A stretch of DNA of 64,000 bases. Origin: Gemmatimonadota bacterium (GTDB lineage Bacteria > Latescibacterota > UBA2968 > UBA8231). The notes below the pieces were generated by a model. That model searched no databases. It was not told where the DNA came from and was given only the letters and a program-made list of their open reading frames with translations. The translations under genes were made by a program, and so were the position numbers. The stretch is taken from assembly GCA_018660835.1 (NCBI GenBank), contig JABJJN010000011.1, forward strand, positions 1 to 64,000. The letters run 5' to 3'. Positions 18,078 to 27,179 of this stretch are shown here, one piece after another; within the stretch, counting starts at the first letter, position 1; every line of letters starts with the position of its first letter.

Positions 18078-19305
18078 GTCCATGCTCCTGCGCCTCGGCA
18101 GCCAATGCGTCGTGGTCGAATCTTGGATCGTTGCTTGGGACCAAGGGGCGCTTCTTGAGTTGCCCGAAGAAGAAAAAGACCCATAAACCACCCACGCCGA
18201 TCGGTGCTGCCAGATCGAGCCAATGGGGTGCCAACGCAACGGCTTGCGTCATCGCACCATCGTGATCCCTGAAGGCGGGCGCGGTGATCCAATACAGATC
18301 GACGAGACGCATGAACATCAGGCCCACGGCGACGCTCACCAATACCTTGAGCCGTGCCTTGATGCGACTCGAGACCAGTAGTAGCATCGGCACAGCAAAG
18401 TGGAATCCGATCAGCGCGTAACCAAGGTAGAGCCAGCCACCATGGAGGCGGGTGTAATACCAGGTAATCTCTTCCGGCAAGTTGCCCGACCAGATGATCA
18501 GCAACTGCGAGAAGGAGGTATATGCCCAGAGCATGACGAAACCCATCATCATGGTACCAAGATCGCGCAGGCGTTCATTGGTCAGCAACACATTGAGTGG
18601 TTCATGCTTCGACAACGGCACACCCACAAGAACCATGAAGGCCCAGGCCATCAGTCCCATGCCGAGGATATAGATGGCACAGAAGATCGTCGAGAACCAG
18701 TGCGGCTCCAGGGACATCATCCAATCGGTGCCGGCAAACGTTCCGAGGGCGGCAAACAACACCAGACCCGGGCCGGACAAGCGCTGCATGTATCGTGTGG
18801 GCCACGTGTCCGTCATCTGATCCTGTTGCACAGACCAGCGTGTCAGCAGGGTTCCCATGATCGTCCAGATAACGAAATAGGCGACATAGCGAATGATGAA
18901 GAAGGTGCTGTTCAGATAAGGAAGTTTGTGAGTCAGCACTTCATCGTGTGCCACGACATCGGTATGTGTCCATGCGAACAACTCATGCATGCCTGCGATG
19001 ATGGGTAGCCCGAGAACAAACATGACCGGCATCGTCGATGCACCCGCTTCCAGCATGCGACGAATAGCAAATCCCCATCGACCACCTGCAAGATGATGGA
19101 TCATCAGAATACCCAGGCAACCAAGGGGCAGACAAACCCAGTAGATGAAGGCAAGCAGATAGGATTGAAAGAACTGTTGGTGATCGGTGAGATAGCCGAA
19201 GACGGTGGCGGCAATGCCGATCAGACCGATGACGAGCGCGCGACGTCTATAACCGTCGAAACGCGGGGCCAGGGCCTCACTTTGACGTTGGATCTCCTCG
19301 ATCAT
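18070..19305 (-). CDS. actF: Alternative complex III subunit ActF (NrfD-like membrane protein)
   Basis: 411 residues and about ten transmembrane helices. It belongs to the polysulfide-reductase NrfD-like family used twice in alternative complex III. Conserved-looking loops are TDWMMSLEPHWFSTIF and LPEEITWYYTRLHGGW, typical of quinol:cytochrome c oxidoreductase membrane subunit 2. It forms the membrane core next to ActC. The start overlaps the actE stop by four bases, and the end overlaps the next small gene by eight bases, indicating translational coupling. Confidence 0.93.
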   Translation of the reverse strand: MIEEIQRQSEALAPRFDGYRRRALVIGLIGIAATVFGYLTDHQQFFQSYLLAFIYWVCLPLGCLGILMIHHLAGGRWGFAIRRMLEAGASTMPVMFVLGLPIIAGMHELFAWTHTDVVAHDEVLTHKLPYLNSTFFIIRYVAYFVIWTIMGTLLTRWSVQQDQMTDTWPTRYMQRLSGPGLVLFAALGTFAGTDWMMSLEPHWFSTIFCAIYILGMGLMAWAFMVLVGVPLSKHEPLNVLLTNERLRDLGTMMMGFVMLWAYTSFSQLLIIWSGNLPEEITWYYTRLHGGWLYLGYALIGFHFAVPMLLLVSSRIKARLKVLVSVAVGLMFMRLVDLYWITAPAFRDHDGAMTQAVALAPHWLDLAAPIGVGGLWVFFFFGQLKKRPLVPSNDPRFDHDALAAEAQEHGHD

Positions 19306-19922
19306 TGGAGCTGTCCCTGGTCCTCAGCGGGCAACTCATCGTAGGCCGCTTCTTGGCTGAACTGGAGGGCGCGGATGTAGGCGGCGACAGCCCAACGGTC
19401 GTTTACCGGAATCCGCGACGCGTAACTGAACATCGAGCCAAAGCCATTGGTCATCACATCGTAGTAGTAGCCGATGGCGGCATTGCGCAGGCGTTCCTCG
19501 TGAAGGGAGGGCGGTTTCTTCAATCCACGCTGCACGACGATGCCATTGCCGCTGCCAGTGCGGTCATGACAGGGTGTGCAATAGATGTTGAACCGCTCTT
19601 GACCGCGTTCGAGCAGGGCGCGGTTGAGTTCAATGGTCGCCGGCAGAGTTGTTGCCAACTCGCCATTCACCTTGCCCTCGTACAAGTGCGTGTCGAGGCG
19701 CAGTCCGCCGCGTGGGACGGTCCCTTCAATAGGCAGTCGCGAGGTCATGCCGTCCTTGAAAAAGGCGGATGCCTCGTGTGCTTCATATTTCTCCTGGTCA
19801 TACATCCGCTGACGCAGATCACAACCTGCGAGCGAAAATAAGACGACCAGACAGGCACAAGCGGCCAACGTCTGATGTGCCAGAGAACGGTGAGTTAGTG
19901 AACGTCGTGCAATTAACATCAT
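19302..19922 (-). CDS. actE: Alternative complex III subunit ActE, monohaem cytochrome c lipoprotein
   Basis: 206 residues. The N-terminal hydrophobic segment ends in a lipobox, FSLAGC, so the protein is probably lipid-anchored on the outer face of the membrane. One haem c motif, CTPCH, is present in ERFNIYCTPCHDRTGSGNG, with a candidate axial Met near GFGSMFSYASRI. It passes electrons from ActA toward the terminal oxidase. The ATG at 19922 lies two bases after the actD stop; a 24-residue longer reading overlaps actD and is rejected. Confidence 0.93.
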   Translation of the reverse strand: MMLIARRSLTHRSLAHQTLAACACLVVLFSLAGCDLRQRMYDQEKYEAHEASAFFKDGMTSRLPIEGTVPRGGLRLDTHLYEGKVNGELATTLPATIELNRALLERGQERFNIYCTPCHDRTGSGNGIVVQRGLKKPPSLHEERLRNAAIGYYYDVMTNGFGSMFSYASRIPVNDRWAVAAYIRALQFSQEAAYDELPAEDQGQLQ

Positions 19923-19923
19923 C

Positions 19924-20472
19924 TCAAGCTTCAACCTCGGATACTTTGACAGGTCCCAGACTCTGTAAGAAGGAGCGGGTCCCTTCCGTCTCATACTGAG
20001 GATCGGACGATTCTACGCACAGGAAAAAACGATCCTGGCTGGCCCGCTCGAACTCCGGCACGTTGAAGACCGGATGGTAGGGTTGGGGCAGCCGATTCAG
20101 CAAGATCAGGGCGATGACCGTTCCCACAGCTGCAAAAAGGATCGTCGTCTCGAAGGCCACAGGGATAAACATGGGACCACTGAAGTGGGGGCGTCCGCCG
20201 ATGTTGATCGGATATTCGATGACATGAACCCAATACTGCAGGCCAAAACCCACCAGCCCGCCAATGATGGCGCATACGAAACTGATGACGGCGATGTTGG
20301 TCTGCGGGAATCCGATCGCAGCGCCCAGGCCGTGAACAGGAAGAGGGGAGTAGGCGTCAAGTTGCCTATAACCCTTTCCATAGGTCTTGTGCGCAGCCGA
20401 AAGTAGCTCGTCTGGCGTCTCGAATTCGGCCATCAGGCCGTGGGCCCCGTGCCCAGTAGAGGTGTCGTTCAT
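19924..20472 (-). CDS. actD: Alternative complex III subunit ActD (DUF3341)
   Basis: 182 residues. A soluble N-terminal domain contains LMAEFETPDELLSAAHKTYG and YSPLPVHGLGAAIG. Two transmembrane helices follow (about 60-82 and 108-128), with PINIGGRPHFSGPMFIPVAFE between them. This is the standard DUF3341/ActD layout. It is a structural subunit of the complex with no cofactor. It sits between actC and actE with 15- and 1-base gaps. Confidence 0.93.
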   Translation of the reverse strand: MNDTSTGHGAHGLMAEFETPDELLSAAHKTYGKGYRQLDAYSPLPVHGLGAAIGFPQTNIAVISFVCAIIGGLVGFGLQYWVHVIEYPINIGGRPHFSGPMFIPVAFETTILFAAVGTVIALILLNRLPQPYHPVFNVPEFERASQDRFFLCVESSDPQYETEGTRSFLQSLGPVKVSEVEA

Positions 20473-20487
20473 GTGCTTGTCGATCTC

Positions 20488-21864
20488 TTAATGTTTCTTG
20501 CCCGTCGGCAACAACGTGCGGATCTCGTGGATGGCGATCAACGGCCATGCGCGAACGAAGAGGAAGAATGCGACGAGGAAGAAGCCCATCGTGCCAAGAT
20601 AGAGCGACCAATCCCATATGGTTCCGGAATACATGTCCCATGAAGAGGGCATGTAGTCGCGGTGCATACTGCCGACGACGATGATGAAACGCTCCAGCCA
20701 CATGCCAACGTTGATGAACATTGACACCATAAAGATCAAGTAAGGACTGGTGCGAACGCGCTTGGCCCAGAGCAGTTGCGGCACGATGATGTTACAGAGC
20801 AACAGCGCCCAATAGGATCCCCCGTAGGGACCGAACATCCGATTTTCCATCAGGAAGTTTTCATAGATGCTGGCCGAATACCAGGCCATGAACTGCTCCA
20901 TGAAGTAGCCATAGCCCACGATCATGCCCGCAACGAGCATCACCTTGCCCATGTTGTCCAGATGACGATCGGTGATGAAATCGTGTAGCCCATACAGGGC
21001 ACGCAAGGGGAGCATGAGGGTCAGGACCATGGCGAATCCTGCATAGATGGCACCCGCCACGAAATACGGCGGGAAGATTGTCGTATGCCATCCGGGAATA
21101 ATCGATACGGCAAAGTCGAAGGACACGACGGAGTGCACGGACAACACCAGTGGTGTTGACAACCCGGCCAGAATCAGCGAAGCCATCTCGTAGCGTTCCC
21201 AATGGATCGCAGATCCACGCCAACCGAGAGACAGGAAGCCAAAAATGCGCTTCGTCACCAGGTGACGGGCCTTGTCACGATACGTCGCAAAGTCAGGAAT
21301 CAATCCGACACCCCAGAAGAGCAGGGAGACGGTCAGATAGGTCCCCACAGCGAAGACGTCCCAGATCAATGGGCTGCGAAACTGCGGCCAGATGGCCATG
21401 GAGTTGGGATACGGAAACAACCAGTAGATCGCCAGCCACGGACGGCCGGTATGTAGCACTGGGAACATACCGGCGCAGAGGACGGCGAAAATTGTCATCG
21501 CTTCAGCGGAACGATTGATCGATGTCCGCCACTTCTGTCTGAACAAGAGCAACACAGCGGAAATCAAGGTTCCCGCATGACCGATTCCGATCCACCATAC
21601 GAAGTTGATGATCGCGAAACCCCATCCAACAGGAATATTAAGCCCCCAGATTCCTGTCCCTTGATAGAGCAGGTAGGCGATCGCAATCTGGAGCAATCCG
21701 ATCAGGCACAAGCCGATACCGACAACGATGAACCACTGAATCGGCGTATGCGGAGTGAAGACGACGGACGAGATCTTGTCCGTGATCGATGTGTACGATG
21801 TCTGCCCCGGTCCCAGCTCACTGGGCGGTGGTTCATAGGGGCGGCGTTTGCGGGCCTCGGACAT
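20488..21864 (-). CDS. actC: Alternative complex III subunit ActC (NrfD family, quinol-binding)
   Basis: 458 residues with about ten transmembrane helices. It is the NrfD-family subunit thought to bind and oxidise quinol. Visible signatures are WGFAIINFVWWIGIGHAGTL (quinol-site region with conserved His), GRPWLAIYWLFPYP and YMPSSWDMYSGTIWDW near the C-terminus. It follows actB after a 122-base gap, the longest within the operon. I find no clear internal promoter there. Confidence 0.94.
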   Translation of the reverse strand: MSEARKRRPYEPPPSELGPGQTSYTSITDKISSVVFTPHTPIQWFIVVGIGLCLIGLLQIAIAYLLYQGTGIWGLNIPVGWGFAIINFVWWIGIGHAGTLISAVLLLFRQKWRTSINRSAEAMTIFAVLCAGMFPVLHTGRPWLAIYWLFPYPNSMAIWPQFRSPLIWDVFAVGTYLTVSLLFWGVGLIPDFATYRDKARHLVTKRIFGFLSLGWRGSAIHWERYEMASLILAGLSTPLVLSVHSVVSFDFAVSIIPGWHTTIFPPYFVAGAIYAGFAMVLTLMLPLRALYGLHDFITDRHLDNMGKVMLVAGMIVGYGYFMEQFMAWYSASIYENFLMENRMFGPYGGSYWALLLCNIIVPQLLWAKRVRTSPYLIFMVSMFINVGMWLERFIIVVGSMHRDYMPSSWDMYSGTIWDWSLYLGTMGFFLVAFFLFVRAWPLIAIHEIRTLLPTGKKH

Positions 21865-21986
21865 AGTCGTCTTTTATGGCTCTCGGTGGTTGGTAGTCAC
21901 GGGTCGATCCGCGAGTGTACTGCGGACGGTTTCACTGTGCCTGTCGTGGTTGCTATGCAACCGTTTTGGGTCTGCGCAGCAGTAGA

Positions 21987-24900
21987 TCAGCCACGTTTGA
22001 TATCTGGATTTGGATTCTTCACGCTCGCCAGATACGTCGTCCGTGGCCGCGTGTTGAGATCTGTCAGAATGCCATAGTTCAGAGGGGACGCTTTCAGGCG
22101 AGAAACCTCTGACTTCGGATCAGCAATGTTGCCGAAAGAGATCGCTTTTGTCGGGCATGCCTGCTGACACGCTGTTTGCACAGCGCCCTCAGGGACAGCA
22201 CCCACACCATTGGCAATCTTGGCATCCACGCGCGCACTGTTGATTCGTTGGACACAGTACGTGCATTTCTCCATCACCCCACGTGGCCTGACGGTTACAT
22301 CAGGATTCCGCTGCATCTTCAACGTCTCACTCTCACGGTCCGTATACTGCAAGAAGTTGAAGCGGCGCACCTTGTATGGGCAGTTGTTTGAGCAGTAGCG
22401 CGTACCGACGCAGCGATTGTAGACCATGTCGTTCAGGCCTTCTTCGCTGTGTGATGTCGCCGTGACGGGGCAAACGACTTCGCACGGTGCATTCTCGCAC
22501 TGCTGACAGGGGACTGGCTGATGCAGGATATCTGGATCGTCCAAATCCGTGAAGTAGCGATCGATGCGAATCCAGGACATCTCCCGCGAATTGAGCACCT
22601 GCTCTTTACCAACAATGGGGATGTTGTTCTCAGACTGACAGGCAACGGAACAGGTATTGCAGCCCGTGCATGCTGTCAGGTCGATGACCATTCCCCATTG
22701 GTTGGGTGAGGAATAGTCGTGGTCTTCGAACAGAGTCAGTTCGGCGGGGAACTGGTGTCCTTCATGCTGGGCAAAGTCGGGATGCTCACGGAACTGGTCG
22801 ACATCGGCACGACGAATCAAATGGCGCTCGTCCTGTTCGGACGCCTGTAGTTCGATGCTCTGGTGTTCCTGAGTGCAGGCCAGTGGCTGCATGTCAAACG
22901 TTTTTGCGACGGTCACATGCTGTAAGTTCCATGACGCATCGGCGCCACGGAGCATGGCGATATTGGCTCCGACTCCGGTTCCAACGCGGCCCGCATGCTC
23001 GCGACCATAGCCGAGATGAATCGTCATCACGCCTACCGCTTGACCTGGAATGATCCATGTTGGGATCGTGAGAGCCTTGCCACCGGCGGTCAAGTTCAAA
23101 ACCTGACCATTTTCCACCCCGAGGCGTTCGGCCGTGGCGGGGCTGATGATCGCCGCATTGTCCCAGGTCAGTTTCGAGATGGGACGTGGGGTCTCCTGTA
23201 GCCAACCATTGTTTGCGAAACGGCCGCCCTGGAGGTAAGCGTCTGGACGAATCTCGACTTCGATTCCTTCCTCTCTATCCAGAGCGACAGCAAAACCGTC
23301 TTCAACGCGAATGGTGCTGAGCGTTGGGGACACTGCAGGCAAGGTCGTGCCCGGAATGAGTCCGTCGTGCAGAGTTCGCTGCCAGGCTGCGCCAAAATCA
23401 GTCGCAGAGGCGAATACCGGGTCTGTCGACCAGTGATCTTTAACCGCGTCGCGAATGGATGTGCCGTTCTGACCGGCGAGGGCGCCGATGACCTCGTAGA
23501 TAGATTTGCTCTGATACAGTGGCTCAATCAACGGCTGAATCACTGAGACCGTGCCATCGTAGCTACGAATATCGCCCCAGGATTCAAGCCAGTGCGAGGC
23601 GGGGATGTGCCAATGGCTATTCTGGGTGGTTTCATCAACGTGGGAACTCAACTGAGCGCGAAAGCGCACCTTCTGCAGGGCGCTGGAAAACTCGAGTTCA
23701 CCCGGTGCATCATAGACCGGATTGACGTCGAGCATGATCAGAGCTGTAACCTCATCTGCGCGCATGTCGTTGACGAGTTCGACCAGACTGCCCGTCTGAT
23801 CGATGGATACTGCGTCAAGTGGGTCCGTCAAGTGAACCGTATGGCCAATATTTCCGAGTGCACTGTTGATCGCATGGGCCAGAGCGTGGACTGCGGGAGC
23901 CTGATGCTCACCCACGATGATCGCACTGCGGCCACGATGCTGCTGCAGGTCGCTTGCCAGAGGAGCGAGCCATCCGGTCGTGTCATCGAATGCAGGAAGT
24001 GAACCAGCGACAGAAACACCGAGATCACGCGCCAATTGAGCCGTCAGCGCCTCAATTCGACCGCTGTCCAGCGCCAGGCGATGATCGGCAACCGATCCGG
24101 TCCCGGTAGGGGAGCACTCTGCGACATACAAGCGATTCAGCTGGCTGTCGGAGGCAGCACCTGCGCGCACCTGCTGCGTACGTCGCCCCATGAAATCGCG
24201 TGCCTGTCGTACCGCAGCATGGCCGGCTTCGAACAGATCAGCGTCGAGGCTTACCACGACATCTGCCTTCGTCAGGTCATAATACGTATTGACTGGCTGG
24301 CCAAATGCCTGAACGGCCCCGGCGCGGGAATTGTCTGTGTGCACTGACTCATACTGATGCCAGCGCGCCTCTGGCATATCTGCCAGCAGTGCCTTGATCT
24401 GTGCACCGAGAGTTGGGGAGGTGACACGACCGGTGAGGAGGCGCAGTCCGCGGCCCTTGTTGGCCCGAGCACTGGCGACCTCTACAGAGGCAGCATTAAC
24501 AAAAGCTCCCCAAGTAGCGATACGGCCCGCATTTGTCACCGCCTGCGCTCGATCAGGATCATACAGATCGAGAATCTGTGCCTGCGTGATAGCTGTTGTG
24601 GATCCGAGACTTGCAGGATGTTCGGGATTGCCCTCGATCTTGGTGGGGCGTCCCATGTGGCTTTCGACCAGAACGCCGGATCCTACACCATTGAGGGGGG
24701 CCGCCGATGCATAGAACACGGGTCGTCCCGGCAGAGCATTTTCTGGAGCTCGCACCCAGGGGACAATCGCCTCTTGCGGTTGGATGGTGCAACTGGTCAG
24801 GCCACCAAGGGCCAGGGATGCACCCATCAGCTGGAGGAAATTGCGACGACTGACGCCATCCTTCCACTCTGAGGCCTGTTCAGGGAACTCGCGATGGACC

Positions 24901-25091
24901 AATTCCTCGAAGGCGGGCGAACCGGCCAATTCATCAAGAGATCGCCAATACTGCTGCCCCTTCGTCTCACCCAGAGAGCGCCGGAGTTGACCCAAATCTA
25001 GTCGCTTACGAGACGCGGCCCCTTCAAGGGGGACTAGTTCAACGGTTGTCTCAGTCACGGCGGCTGGGGTCGTCGTGGAATTCAGATTCAT
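21987..25091 (-). CDS. actB: Alternative complex III subunit ActB (fused molybdopterin-like and ferredoxin domains)
   Basis: 1034 residues. A twin-arginine motif in SRRNFLQLMGASLALGG (about 80-100) exports it folded. The N-terminal three quarters resemble a molybdopterin oxidoreductase, and in characterised ACIII this part carries no cofactor. The last 230 residues hold four cysteine clusters (about 800-980): CTGCNTCSVAC, CQQCENAPCEVVCPV, CVGTRYCSNNC and CTYC...ACQQACP. These suit three 4Fe-4S and one 3Fe-4S centre. ATG at 25091 is used; 25118 overlaps actA. It forms the peripheral electron-carrying arm with ActA. Confidence 0.95.
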   Translation of the reverse strand: MNLNSTTTPAAVTETTVELVPLEGAASRKRLDLGQLRRSLGETKGQQYWRSLDELAGSPAFEELVHREFPEQASEWKDGVSRRNFLQLMGASLALGGLTSCTIQPQEAIVPWVRAPENALPGRPVFYASAAPLNGVGSGVLVESHMGRPTKIEGNPEHPASLGSTTAITQAQILDLYDPDRAQAVTNAGRIATWGAFVNAASVEVASARANKGRGLRLLTGRVTSPTLGAQIKALLADMPEARWHQYESVHTDNSRAGAVQAFGQPVNTYYDLTKADVVVSLDADLFEAGHAAVRQARDFMGRRTQQVRAGAASDSQLNRLYVAECSPTGTGSVADHRLALDSGRIEALTAQLARDLGVSVAGSLPAFDDTTGWLAPLASDLQQHRGRSAIIVGEHQAPAVHALAHAINSALGNIGHTVHLTDPLDAVSIDQTGSLVELVNDMRADEVTALIMLDVNPVYDAPGELEFSSALQKVRFRAQLSSHVDETTQNSHWHIPASHWLESWGDIRSYDGTVSVIQPLIEPLYQSKSIYEVIGALAGQNGTSIRDAVKDHWSTDPVFASATDFGAAWQRTLHDGLIPGTTLPAVSPTLSTIRVEDGFAVALDREEGIEVEIRPDAYLQGGRFANNGWLQETPRPISKLTWDNAAIISPATAERLGVENGQVLNLTAGGKALTIPTWIIPGQAVGVMTIHLGYGREHAGRVGTGVGANIAMLRGADASWNLQHVTVAKTFDMQPLACTQEHQSIELQASEQDERHLIRRADVDQFREHPDFAQHEGHQFPAELTLFEDHDYSSPNQWGMVIDLTACTGCNTCSVACQSENNIPIVGKEQVLNSREMSWIRIDRYFTDLDDPDILHQPVPCQQCENAPCEVVCPVTATSHSEEGLNDMVYNRCVGTRYCSNNCPYKVRRFNFLQYTDRESETLKMQRNPDVTVRPRGVMEKCTYCVQRINSARVDAKIANGVGAVPEGAVQTACQQACPTKAISFGNIADPKSEVSRLKASPLNYGILTDLNTRPRTTYLASVKNPNPDIKRG

Positions 25092-25096
25092 GTCTG

Positions 25097-25753
25097 TCAA
25101 AGGTGGCAAACCGAGCAATCAGTGAGCTGCGACACACGGACATCGTATTCCTCAACAAGACGGAGGCCTTGTGCCTCCTGATCCGCAGGCGGCGTCCAAT
25201 GAACATCAAAGACACTCTCACGTGGGCGGATATACTGTTCAGGATTGCGGTGACAGTCGAGACACCATTCCATGTTTAGGGCGTTTTCGATCTTGACGAG
25301 AGGCATTTCGTTGATCGCACCATGGCAACTGGTGCATCCGATGCCCTTGGCGATATGGATATTGTGCCGGAAGTAGACAAAATCGGGCAGATCGTGAACG
25401 CGATTCCACTCAATATTCGTCTCATCCCGCCAACTGGCCCGAATAGGCTCCAAAGGTGGTGCCTCTGTCCATACCAACGAGTGGCAAGTCATACACGTCT
25501 CCGTCGGGGGAATTCCTGCAAAGGCAGATTCCTCGACTGAAGTATGACAGTATCGGCAGTCAATACCGATCGCCTCGACATGGTGCTTATGGCTGAATGG
25601 CACCGGTTGATCGATCGCAACACCGACTTCGCTGACGTAATCGATACGATTGATGTTCAGCAGAATGCCGAACAGCAACCCGACGACAGCGATCACGGCA
25701 ATGATCGAAAAGCGGGCAAGCCAATTGATACTGCGATGAAAAACCTGCGCCAT
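25097..25753 (-). CDS. actA: Alternative complex III subunit ActA, pentahaem cytochrome c
   Basis: 218 residues. One N-terminal membrane helix (about 13-32) anchors a periplasmic domain with five CxxCH motifs: CRYCH, CMTCH, CTSCH, CLDCH and CSVCH. The last stands at the very C-terminus. Several additional His residues (SHKHHVEA, FRHNIHIAKG) are available as second axial ligands. Five haems is the standard ActA count. It is the first gene of the operon; the predicted promoter lies 190 bases upstream. Confidence 0.95.
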   Translation of the reverse strand: MAQVFHRSINWLARFSIIAVIAVVGLLFGILLNINRIDYVSEVGVAIDQPVPFSHKHHVEAIGIDCRYCHTSVEESAFAGIPPTETCMTCHSLVWTEAPPLEPIRASWRDETNIEWNRVHDLPDFVYFRHNIHIAKGIGCTSCHGAINEMPLVKIENALNMEWCLDCHRNPEQYIRPRESVFDVHWTPPADQEAQGLRLVEEYDVRVSQLTDCSVCHL

Positions 25754-26143
25754 CTACGCACACACTCACGGATGGTCACGGCCATCGGTGGGACACCTCA
25801 GGGCCGTGGTCGCCTCACTAAGAGGCAGTGGTCAGGTCTGTCGTTCGAAGGGAAGAGCAAGCTCTAAGGAGGAAGGGCGGAACGTCCCGGTCACTGCATT
25901 GAACCGCCTGAGCATGCCTCACCGCAAATTCAGGCGCAGAAATTAGGATCGTGTCACAGGGAAGTCAACCCGCCAAGGGGCGTCTGTGAAAAAAAGACGA
26001 AAACATCCGATAATTTCGGGCACCCATGAGTTTCTGTGGGCACCTCAGGTGACACCTTGTCATCTTGACCCTGCCTGAGGCGGATTCTATCATTCAATCT
26101 TCTATCCACTTTTGCCGATATTTTAAGTATGTAGAGCATCTGT
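25754..26143. other. 390-base upstream region of the respiratory operon
   Basis: No gene is seen between actA (-) and tRNA-Arg (+). The region holds the predicted actA promoter at 25940-25968 and a palindrome CACCTCAGGTG at 26041-26051, about 75 bases upstream of the -35, which could bind an activator or repressor. It also has a small hairpin CGTCT/AGACG around a run of seven A. GGGCACC occurs twice, about 23 bases apart, at the palindrome side. Confidence 0.5.
25940..25968 (-). promoter_or_regulatory. Predicted sigma-70 promoter of the actA-coxD operon
   Basis: On the minus strand TTGACT is followed by 17 bases and TAATTT. It points at actA with a leader of about 180 bases. It is found by eye only. 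Confidence 0.6.
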
Positions 26144-26220
26144 GCCCTCGTAGCTCAGTCGGATAGAGCACGTGATTCCTAATCACGGGGTCGTGGGTTC
26201 GAATCCCGCCGGGGGCGCCA
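26144..26220 (+). tRNA. tRNA-Arg (anticodon CCU)
   Basis: A 77-base cloverleaf with acceptor GCCCTCG/CGGGGGC (one U-G pair), D arm GCTC/GAGC and anticodon arm CGTGA-TTCCTAA-TCACG. The T arm GTGGG/CCCGC has one G-U type deviation. Discriminator G and CCA are encoded. Anticodon CCT reads AGG arginine codons. Confidence 0.96.
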
Positions 26221-26236
26221 CGAATCTGAATTGCAC

Positions 26237-26272
26237 GGGGTCAGTCGATGACGAGTGACCCCTTTGTTGTTG
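26237..26272 (+). terminator. Terminator-like hairpin after tRNA-Arg
   Basis: GGGGTCA (26237-26243) pairs with TGACCCC (26256-26262) around a 12-base loop. It is followed by TTTGTTGTTGT. It lies 16 bases after the tRNA. Confidence 0.6.
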
Positions 26273-26352
26273 TGAAGCAAGCACTTAACGCCAATGGCTG
26301 AATCTCTGTACAGGTCGGTATCAAGGACAGAGGCAGTCGATGGACGAATCAG

Positions 26353-27129
26353 GTGACCGACGCAGATAAACCACCGGTCGACCCAGAGTTTCGCGAAAAC
26401 GCTCCCACGCCGACCCTCGTCCCCACGGAGGAAGTCGAGGAGGGGCTGCGTTTACATCGCGAATGGGTTGAGTCGAAAGGAGAGCAGGGCAAGAGACTGT
26501 CCTTCCACCGAGCCGTCCTTACTGACGCCTATTTCCAGGGCGCGGATTTGCGCGGCGCCGACTTTAGTCAAGCGATCTTGCAGGGCGCTGAATTGCAGAA
26601 TGCGAATCTCTTCAAGGCCAATTTCTCCGAAGCCAACCTGAAGGGTGCCAGCTTGCAGAAGGCACAGCTGCGCGAAGCCAATCTCACGAGTGCCCATCTG
26701 ATCGAAGCGAATTTGCAGGAGGCTGATCTACGCAAAGCCGTCCTTCAACGCGCCGATCTTCGAGATGCAGACCTGCTTGAAAGTATCTTGATGAGAGCCG
26801 ACCTAACGATGGCATTTGCACACGGGGCCAATCTGTTCATGGCAGACATGCGGCACGCCATCTGTGTCGAGATAAATCTTCAGGAAGCGGATCTACAGGG
26901 GGCGGACTTGCGTGAGGCCGATCTGAGCTTGGCTCAGGCTCAGGACGCAAAGATGGCAGGCGCCGAATTAGAGGGGGCCGTGTTGGAGAAAGCCGACTTC
27001 CTGGATGCCCTTGGATTGACAGCAGACCAGGTCGAAGGTGCCGTGATCGACGCCCGAACTCGCTGGCCAACGTACCTACGGGATGAGGTAGTCTTCGAGT
27101 CTCCTGATATCGAAAGGGCAGCAAAGTGA
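26353..27129 (+). CDS. Pentapeptide-repeat protein
   Basis: 258 residues, GTG start. A short acidic N-terminus leads to a helical cap with LHREWVESKGEQG (HREW at 35-38). About 30 A(D/N)LxX pentapeptides follow from about 55 to 215, and the protein ends in a GLTADQVEGAV box and an acidic tail. The cap and the TADQ box match the protein at 7024-7974, but the lysine-rich extension is missing. The repeat region should form a right-handed quadrilateral beta helix. It is convergent with the symporter gene. Binding partner unknown. Confidence 0.87.
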   Translation: MTDADKPPVDPEFRENAPTPTLVPTEEVEEGLRLHREWVESKGEQGKRLSFHRAVLTDAYFQGADLRGADFSQAILQGAELQNANLFKANFSEANLKGASLQKAQLREANLTSAHLIEANLQEADLRKAVLQRADLRDADLLESILMRADLTMAFAHGANLFMADMRHAICVEINLQEADLQGADLREADLSLAQAQDAKMAGAELEGAVLEKADFLDALGLTADQVEGAVIDARTRWPTYLRDEVVFESPDIERAAK

Positions 27130-27179
27130 ACCGCAGACCGCTGGATCGCTATCCCTGCGATCTCGTCATTTGCGCTGAA

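Noticed and set aside
18078..18239. N-terminal extension of the small ACIII-operon protein to 18239
   Set aside because: The extra 54 residues are read through actF in another frame and look non-protein-like. A good ribosome site precedes the ATG at 18077.
23592..24872. Long frames antisense to actB
   Set aside because: They lie inside a certain coding sequence on the other strand and show no domain-like pattern or ribosome site.
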